From Acidobacteriota bacterium (lineage in GTDB: Bacteria > Acidobacteriota > Terriglobia > Bryobacterales > Bryobacteraceae), in NCBI GenBank assembly GCA_025350695.1, contig JANXXI010000324.1, forward strand, positions 1 to 64,000: a DNA stretch of 64,000 nucleotides. Reading direction: 5' to 3'. Position numbers and translations under genes: made by a program. Below the pieces are notes generated by a model that saw nothing but the letters and a program-made list of their open reading frames with translations, did no database searches and was not told where the DNA came from. This document shows, in pieces, positions 61,320-64,000 of this stretch. Every line of letters begins with the position of its first letter. The first letter of the stretch is position 1.

Positions 61320-62171
61320 ATGAAAATCGGAATCAACGCATTTCTCTGGACCGCGGGCTTTCAAAAGGAAGACTGCTCCCTCTTCCCCAAAATCAAGGAA
61401 GGCGGCCTAGACGGCATCGAACTCGTAGGTTTCGACTTCGCCAATTTCCCAGCCGCCGAAGTGCGCCGCGAACTAGCCGCCAGCGGCATCACCGCGACGT
61501 TTTGCACCGCCCTAACCGGCCAACAAAACATGGGCTCCGACGACCCCGCCGTGCGCGCCTCCACCCGCCAATTCCTGGCCGACGCCATTAAGACCGCCGC
61601 CGAAAGCGGAGCCGAAGTTCTTGCCGGCCCGTTCTTCTCGGCCGTGGGCTATCTCCCCGGACGCCGCCGCACCACCGACGAATGGAAGCATGCGGTGGAA
61701 GGGCTGCGCTCGTTAGGCGAAGTGTGCGAAGCCAGTAAAATCGACTTGGCCATTGAACCGCTGAACCGCTTCGAATGCTTTACGCTGAACACGGCCGACG
61801 ACGCCGTGAAGCTCTGCGATGAAATCAACCATCCGCGCATTGGCCTGCTGTTCGATACTTTCCACGCCAATATCGAAGAGAAGAACCTGCCCGCCGCATT
61901 CACCAAAGTGTCGAGGCATTTGAAGCACGTTCATACCTGTGAGAACGATCGTGGCACGCCGGGCACTGGCCACGTGGATTGGGACGGCGTCTTGAGGTCA
62001 ATCGTCGCGTCCGGTTATGACCGCTGGCTTACGATCGAAAGCTTCGGCCCGGCAGTTAAAGAAATCGCCGCAGCCGCATGCGTGTGGCGCGACTTCGCTT
62101 CTTCACCGGAGGACATCGCCTTCAACGGTGGAAAGTTTCTGCGCCAACGTTTGGTAGCCATCAAAAAATAA
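61320..62171 (+). CDS. Sugar isomerase/epimerase, D-tagatose-3-epimerase type
   Basis: A 283-residue TIM-barrel protein. Metal ligands Glu146 (AIEPLNR), Asp179 (LLFDTFH), His205 (HVHTCEND) and Glu240 (TIESFGP) form the Glu-Asp-His-Glu set of the D-tagatose/psicose 3-epimerase family. It should interconvert ketose epimers or a related sugar. Lone ATG with AAGGAACC upstream. It is followed by decayed sequence. Confidence 0.9.
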   Translation: MKIGINAFLWTAGFQKEDCSLFPKIKEGGLDGIELVGFDFANFPAAEVRRELAASGITATFCTALTGQQNMGSDDPAVRASTRQFLADAIKTAAESGAEVLAGPFFSAVGYLPGRRRTTDEWKHAVEGLRSLGEVCEASKIDLAIEPLNRFECFTLNTADDAVKLCDEINHPRIGLLFDTFHANIEEKNLPAAFTKVSRHLKHVHTCENDRGTPGTGHVDWDGVLRSIVASGYDRWLTIESFGPAVKEIAAAACVWRDFASSPEDIAFNGGKFLRQRLVAIKK

Positions 62172-62231
62172 TTCAACCCCGTTCAGCTACTTTCATAAGA
62201 TACATGCCTCTCTTAACCATGCCACTGATGA

Positions 62232-62401
62232 TCAATAACTCCTAACTAATAGGAGATAGTTGGTCCGCATGGCAGTCCCCACGGCTTCGATGTAAACTTT
62301 GCTCGGTGGGCCGTCGCCGGTAGGTGCAATGGCCGCGTTATTAATGAGAAGGTCGAGTTTGCCAAACTGCTTCCGAATACCTATGCGGCGATTGCAGATT
62401 A
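62232..62401 (-). pseudogene. Remnant of a short-chain dehydrogenase gene
   Basis: The minus strand reads NRRIGIRKQFGKLDLLINNAA, then IAPTGDGPPSKVYIEAVGTAMRTN and a short end at TGA. LLINNAA is the SDR NNAG motif, and a coenzyme-binding half should precede it but is missing; after RTN the frame stops at once. So only the middle of the gene survives. Confidence 0.6.
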
Positions 62402-62419
62402 ACGCAAGTACGCTCTAGC

Positions 62420-62530
62420 GAGTTGGCATTCTTCGTCGACGCTGGCGTCTCAAAACCAAGCGGTCTGCCACCGTCTGCTGAGATCATCGATGCCAGTGTC
62501 CGGCAGCTCCGCGAAGCATTACATACGAAC
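62420..62530 (+). pseudogene. Fragment resembling a SIR2-like protein N-terminus
   Basis: One frame reads ELAFFVDAGVSKPSGLPP then SAEIIDASVRQLREAL. FF-x-x-AGVS-x-PSGLP matches the first nucleotide-binding motif of SIR2/sirtuin-like proteins (usually GAGVS), many of which serve in phage defence. No start codon and no continuing domain are present. A short match, so tentative. Confidence 0.3.
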
Positions 62531-62633
62531 TGCCATGTGACGCTTCATTCCCCAGTGATTTTGGCATCCGACTCCGGTTCGAATACTTCTGCCAGAGCCT
62601 AGCCGAACTTTCGCAGTTCAGACTGATTTTGGC

Positions 62634-63540
62634 CTAAAAGGACCCGAATCGTACCTGTAACTCCTTCGCTATCAATAAAACATCACGGCCCAATTCTTTT
62701 AGCACTTTCATCACTTGACCCACTGCCGAATCCACCCCTGAAACCAAGTGGTAACAGGTACGAGCATCCTTCTCAAAGTAGGCGTCTGTGCCGTCACCCC
62801 AAGCTTCCGAATCAAGTCCGTTTAAAGATTTTCGGATAAAGTCCGGTTGTGCCTCATAATCGGCACGGGTCTGCGTTACCGGTTTTCTTACCACCGCAGT
62901 TTTGTATGTGTCTGGTCGATCTGGATCGAAAACATTCCAACGTCCGTGGGGCTCTTTGAAGTGCGGCGCCATACAAAACGGATTGTCTTGCTCTAGGGAC
63001 CGCAGAAATCCTTCAGCCTTCTCTACCATCAACGATGTAAGATACTTCGGCTTATCATCAACACGTTGGAGGAAGTTGATGCTTTGTGGGAATCCATACC
63101 AGAAATCGAATTGGTCCTTGGGCAAAGCAAGGCCAGGATGTTTCGTAGGATTTCCGATTGCATACTTTCCCCAAAGTGCGGTTCGATAACCGGCCTTCCG
63201 CAGTTGTGCCATGTAAGTGTTAGAAAACTGGGATTCTGAAAGAGGCTGATCAAAATTCTCGACACTATGTCTTCTCATGTGTTGTCCTGTTAGCGCAGAG
63301 GCACGACTGCAACAACAAATGGCAGTAGTCACGAAGGAGTTCCGAAAGAAGATGCCTTCTTTTGCAAGCTGGTCAATATTAGGTGTCTGAATAGTCTTGT
63401 TTCCAGCACAGCCTAAGCCATCAAATCTCTGGTCGTCGGTCAGTATGAATAAAATGTTTGGCCGCTTCCCGGTAGAGAAAGCGGCTCATACCACCTGCAG
63501 CCAATACGGTTTGTGTAAATGCTCTTCGCGAAAGTTTCAT
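62634..63540 (-). pseudogene. Sulfatase gene, frameshifted and 3'-truncated
   Basis: From ATG 63540 the frame gives a Tat-like start MKLSRRAFTQTVLAAGGM, then the message moves to another frame near 63485: AAFSTGKRPNILFILTDDQRF, GCAGNKTIQTPNIDQLAKEG and then CCCSRASALTGQHMRRH, where Cys-x-(S/A)-x-Arg (here CSRAS) is the formylglycine site of sulfatases. The C-terminus breaks off after VMKVLKELGRD, where family members go on to a DNG motif and 150 more residues. So both ends are damaged. Read-alone length in one frame is 232 residues. Confidence 0.72.
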
Positions 63541-63560
63541 TTTTCTAATTTGACCCCTAA

Positions 63561-64000
63561 CTAAAACTGCGCTCGAAACGCAACCTGAATGATTCGTGGA
63601 CTGCTGGCAGCCGTGTACGATCCAAAGCTAGCGTTCACTTGCCGGCCTTGTGCGTCAAACCTGGCTGTTGTGTCAATTGCGGTGAATTGCGTATGGTTAA
63701 AGGCGTTGTACATTTCGCCGCGCAACTGCAATTTGAAAGGTTCCCGCACCGAGATATTCTTGATCACCGAAATGTCAAAATTACTGACGCCCGGTCCGCG
63801 GATTAAATATTTAGACGCATTGCCGATGGTGCCGACAGCCGGAACTGTAAACACATCCGTATTGAAGTTACGGGCGAATGTCCGCTCACCAGAAGGCAGT
63901 TTGGGATTTCCAGTAACCACGATACGCGCTGCAAGGTCGGAGGTACCTGTGATGTCTTTGCTGGTCACCAGACTATAACCCACTCCCAATGGTGCGCCGG
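63561..64000 (-). CDS. TonB-dependent receptor, C-terminal part (runs off the window)
   Basis: About 145 residues of an outer-membrane barrel end, open to the right edge, with the Oar-type tail: NPKLPSGERTFARNFNT, GPGVSNFDISVIKNISV, LQLRGEMYNAFNHTQF and final VAFRAQF with a terminal Phe. It is the second such receptor here. Its stop lies 20 nt before the sulfatase start on the same strand, so receptor and sulfatase were one operon, a usual layout for import and desulfation of sulfated glycans; the sulfatase is now broken. Confidence 0.85.
   Translation of the reverse strand, partial: GAPLGVGYSLVTSKDITGTSDLAARIVVTGNPKLPSGERTFARNFNTDVFTVPAVGTIGNASKYLIRGPGVSNFDISVIKNISVREPFKLQLRGEMYNAFNHTQFTAIDTTARFDAQGRQVNASFGSYTAASSPRIIQVAFRAQF

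Noticed and set aside
1-64000. CRISPR arrays, rRNA, prophage or intact insertion sequence
   Set aside because: No regularly spaced short repeats, no rRNA-like conserved stretches, no transposase or phage structural genes were seen.

Overview
The window looks like part of an Acidobacteriota chromosome, most likely from the Bryobacterales/Solibacter group. The evidence is family content rather than any marker gene: a TIGR03435-family protein, two Oar-type TonB-dependent receptors with carboxypeptidase-regulatory domains, a TPR protein ending in a TonB C-terminal domain, several secreted quinoproteins fused to or paired with c-type cytochromes, and many lone metabolic genes in short operons. The DNA is moderately GC-rich throughout, with no clear compositional island. 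I saw no rRNA, tRNA, CRISPR array or intact transposase.

Layout. 1-6.7 kb: the end of a PfaA-like subunit and a complete PfaC-like subunit of a polyunsaturated or 'secondary' lipid synthase. 6.8-8.2 kb: small accessory genes, two of them broken (DUF4160/DUF2442 pair, HEPN pair). 8.2-15.2 kb: an enolase-superfamily enzyme with a diheme PQQ dehydrogenase, then a triheme cytochrome with a second PQQ dehydrogenase. 15.7-18.1 kb: lone nuoB, flaG-fliS and a TIGR03435 gene. 18.4-23.2 kb: divergent TPR-TonB protein and TonB-dependent receptor. 23.4-30.6 kb: ybaK, a dehydrogenase/KduD/mutarotase-like operon, two methyltransferases, an S4 RNA-binding protein, a cysteine-synthase-like enzyme and an outer-membrane protein. 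30.6-32.4 kb: a PD-(D/E)XK-like protein, an ASCH protein and a broken DUF5678-retropepsin pair. 32.9-37.8 kb: three consecutive HlyD-type adaptors and a MacB-like permease, tightly overlapped, with no ATPase. 37.8-40.7 kb: a monoheme PQQ dehydrogenase, an unknown protein and an AlgH-family protein.

41.0-47.2 kb holds the most unusual intact unit: napD-napA, a tetraheme protein built from a doubled NapB-like module, a tetraheme lipoprotein, a four-cluster-type Fe-S protein and an NrfD membrane subunit. This looks like a periplasmic molybdoenzyme fed by an NrfC/NrfD-type quinol module in place of NapC or NapGH. 47.4-62.2 kb: a run of secreted or sugar-related enzymes (beta-propeller protein, formamidase family, MocA oxidoreductase, CehA-like metallohydrolase, MBL hydrolase, MFS exporter, large HAF-repeat surface protein, DyP peroxidase, cupin and D-tagatose-3-epimerase-like isomerase). 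62.2-64 kb: decayed SDR, SIR2-like and sulfatase genes behind the end of another TonB-dependent receptor.

A theme is the number of genes broken by one lesion: DUF4160, the HEPN partner, DUF5678, the retropepsin, the third HlyD protein and the sulfatase. Either accessory genes are decaying here, or the assembly carries small errors; read mapping would decide. Two copies of a ~100-bp palindromic element (23.2 and 51.2 kb, opposite orientations) point to a dispersed repeat family.
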